In this document: piece by piece, positions 61,629-64,000 of the stretch
Position numbering within the stretch: the first letter of the stretch is position 1
Layout of the letters: every line of letters starts with the position of its first letter
Assembly: GCA_003260075.1 (NCBI GenBank)
Contig: QLIY01000418.1
Coordinates: 68,337-132,336 of the forward strand
DNA: 64,000 nt
Direction of reading: 5' to 3'
Source of the DNA: Phallusia mammillata
Taxonomy: Eukaryota > Chordata > Ascidiacea > Phlebobranchia > Ascidiidae
Made by a program: the position numbers and the translations under genes
The notes under the pieces: model-generated
Seen by the model: the letters and a program-made list of their open reading frames with translations, nothing else
Databases searched by the model: none
What the model was told of the DNA's origin: nothing

Positions 61629-64000
61629 GAAGGTCTAAACTAAAGGGTAAAAGTTATAAACTGTCAATTTTGTACTGTGGTATACTTACACAATATTTTA
61701 CCTGAAAGGTGTGAAATAATATATTATCTTTACTAACTGCAAAAGATGGATTTGATTTTAACAACATTTGCAATAAAAATAAAAGTGGTTGGATATTTTC
61801 TTTAGTAAACAAATTTTAAAGAACAGTTAGTCCACAACATATTGTGCTGAAATTTGTTTGCTTTGTACAGCTTGCTAAACCTGTCGGGTTAAGACTTTAA
61901 GATTTATCAACAACTAAAACAAAAATAATAGTAAGAGGACTTTTTGTTAAGGAACCTCTTTTAAAGATTAATTTGCCCACAATTGTTTTTACTGAACTTG
62001 CTGGTCTCTGTTTGTGTTCAACCTAAATTTCTTTAACCTGATAGTCCAACTGTCTTGAAACAAGGCATACAGCTCCATGATGGACTTAGTGAGCAAAATA
62101 CATTCAGGCATTGCCCAACCACAAAAGACAAACATAAAACAACAACCTGACATTGTATCATATTCACTGTTTTTCCTGAAAATAATCATGGATCACATCA
62201 TAATTCAAAACCAAGCAAAGTTATTAAAGTAGTTTGACAATATTGACTTTTGTACCTTTTCAGATGCTTGCATGATTTATCTAATGTAACTTCTCTGACC
62301 AGTCATGTCAAACCAGTTAACATTTTGTCATCTTGTTGTTTGTTGAGTCGCATGCCAGACAGATGAACAGGAAATGTCCTTAGTCCTATTGTTCTATTCT
62401 GCTTGCTGGTTGTTCTATTTTGAAGTGTTGCTTGTATTACTGATGTAGCACAAAATGATTATCATTGAAGGGTTGGACAGTAATATGGTTAAATGTTGTT
62501 TCTAATAAGTTTTTTAGAAGTGGTATTGTATGCGGTCAAGGAGGCCAATTTACATTTTAAGAAATTAAACAAGAAAAATGTACAATTTTAGGCTTTACAT
62601 TAAATTTGCGTTTACTCTCTATTAAATTTTACAGAAGGCCAATTCCCCCCCCCCCCCTCTGCTTGCTGGTTGTTCTATTTTGAAGTGTTGCTTGTATTAC
62701 TGATGTAGCACAAAATGATTATCATTGAAGGGTTGGACAGTAATATGGTTAAATATTGTTTCTAATAAGTTTTTTAGAAGTGGTATTGTATGCGGTCAAG
62801 GAGGCCAATTTACATTTTAAGAAATTAAACAAGAAAAATGTACAATTTTAGGCTTTACATTAAATTTGCGTTTACCCTCTATTAAATTTTACAGTTGGCT
62901 AATGTATAGTCAAATGATTTTAAACAACAACTTGCCTACAGTAAAACCCTGGTTGTGAAATTGATGATGCAGTATGAGGTAAAGAATAAACTTATCATGT
63001 TTATTTTTGTCATCATGTTAAAATTTCCTGTTTTACAATGACACCAACCAGTTGTGTGTTCACATCTTAGCAAGAAATTATTGAAACATTGATCACATCA
63101 CATTACAACACAACAAAAGTGGTGATATATTGTAACCAAGGTGTTTAAACAGTGACAAGTAGGCTGCATTTAAACTCAGGGACCGGACAAAGTTTGGATC
63201 ATAATGCATTATTATTATACAAAAGCATTCTGGCTATATAAAGCCCTTGTTCAACTGCTTAATTTCAAAAATGCTAGTTTTGTAATTAAATCTTCATTCA
63301 AGACAAATGCGCTTTATTGCCAGTTTGACAAATTTGTATGTAACGAACTGGACAATTTTTTTGGGTTCATACGCAGTTAAACAGGTTGTGGTTATGAAAT
63401 AAACTAGATTTGTGCGTTACAAAATTATGTGAATTCACTGCACAGAAAAACATTAAAAAATGACAATTCAGTCCAAAATAACAAACAATTTTTCACATTG
63501 GAATAAGGCACGTCAGTTGTGTTTCATGAAGGGAAGAGTCCTTTAAGCTTGAAAATACTGTATCAGTGCAGCGTTACGCGTTTTTTGACAACTGTTTGAG
63601 TATCCCCCCCCCCTAGGCTGGATCCAGTGTAAGGTCTTCAGGTGCCCCGATTAGTTTTAGGATGTACCTGTAATGTGACAACAACTGTTAACATAAATAC
63701 GAGATGCCAGTTAACGCTTTTAGCAACGATGCCCCCCCCCCCCACATTGGAATAAGGCACGTCAGTTGTGTTTCATGAAGGGAAGAGTCCCTTAATTAAG
63801 CCTGAAAATACTGTACAAAATCAGTGCAGCGTTACGCGTTTTTTGACAACTGTTTGAGTACCCCCCCCCCCCGTCTACCATCTTTCCACCAATTGTGCCC
63901 TCAACTTTATCACGCTTTACAACGTCTCAACGTTGCGCAGCTGTTTCCGACTTGATGAATATTTTAGCCCCCCCCCCCCGGAGGAGGGGGATACCCAAAT
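61629..64000. other. Region upstream of the sulfotransferase, no gene seen
   Basis: A 240-bp segment starting CTGCTTGCTGGTTGTTCTAT is present at 62399-62636 and 62658-62894 around a C run. A segment starting CACATTGGAATAAGGCACGT is present near 63495 and 63744. The end holds an inverted AAATAGCTGCGCAAC repeat (63880-63965). Promoter sequence of the sulfotransferase may lie near 61650-61900 but no clear element is visible. Confidence 0.6.

Overview
The window looks like chordate nuclear DNA, most probably from an ascidian (tunicate, Ciona-like). Seven protein genes are split into short exons by compact GT-AG introns. They include metazoan genes (ARH3, ACMSD, stearoyl-CoA desaturase, SLC35F, a Golgi sulfotransferase). 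The DNA is AT-rich and crowded with small DNA transposons. The tunicate assignment is an inference from gene content, intron size and style; no species marker was checked.

Layout: 101-4029 (+) ADP-ribosylhydrolase ARH3. 6360-14054 (+) ACMSD of the kynurenine pathway, with exons 5 and 6 repeated by an apparent assembly duplication. 14055-18009 hAT-type MITEs, an inverted-repeat element and a hammerhead ribozyme. 18010-21299 (-) and 23884-29580 (-) two tandem stearoyl-CoA desaturase genes. 29893-31914 a 2-kb hAT element with a perfect 8-bp target duplication. 31915-37075 no recognised gene. 37076-43817 (+) an SLC35F3/F4-like transporter. 43818-52821 repeats, including a Gypsy integrase relic split by a MULE-like MITE. 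52822-56202 (+) a type I membrane protein with two divergent thrombospondin-1-like repeats. 58542-61628 (-) a chondroitin/dermatan-type carbohydrate sulfotransferase whose intron carries a second hammerhead. 61629-64000 repeats and duplicated segments.

The genes do not form one pathway; they are ordinary neighbours. The distinctive content lies between them. (1) Two copies of a type I hammerhead ribozyme, one with all three stems complete. (2) A dense collection of hAT-type MITEs, many with exact 8-bp target duplications, nested insertions and one filled/empty site pair. (3) About 40 G or C homopolymer tracts, many of which separate two nearly identical copies of flanking DNA. The last pattern, with N bases at some joins, most likely reflects two haplotypes concatenated during assembly; it breaks several exons and must be kept in mind when using the gene models.
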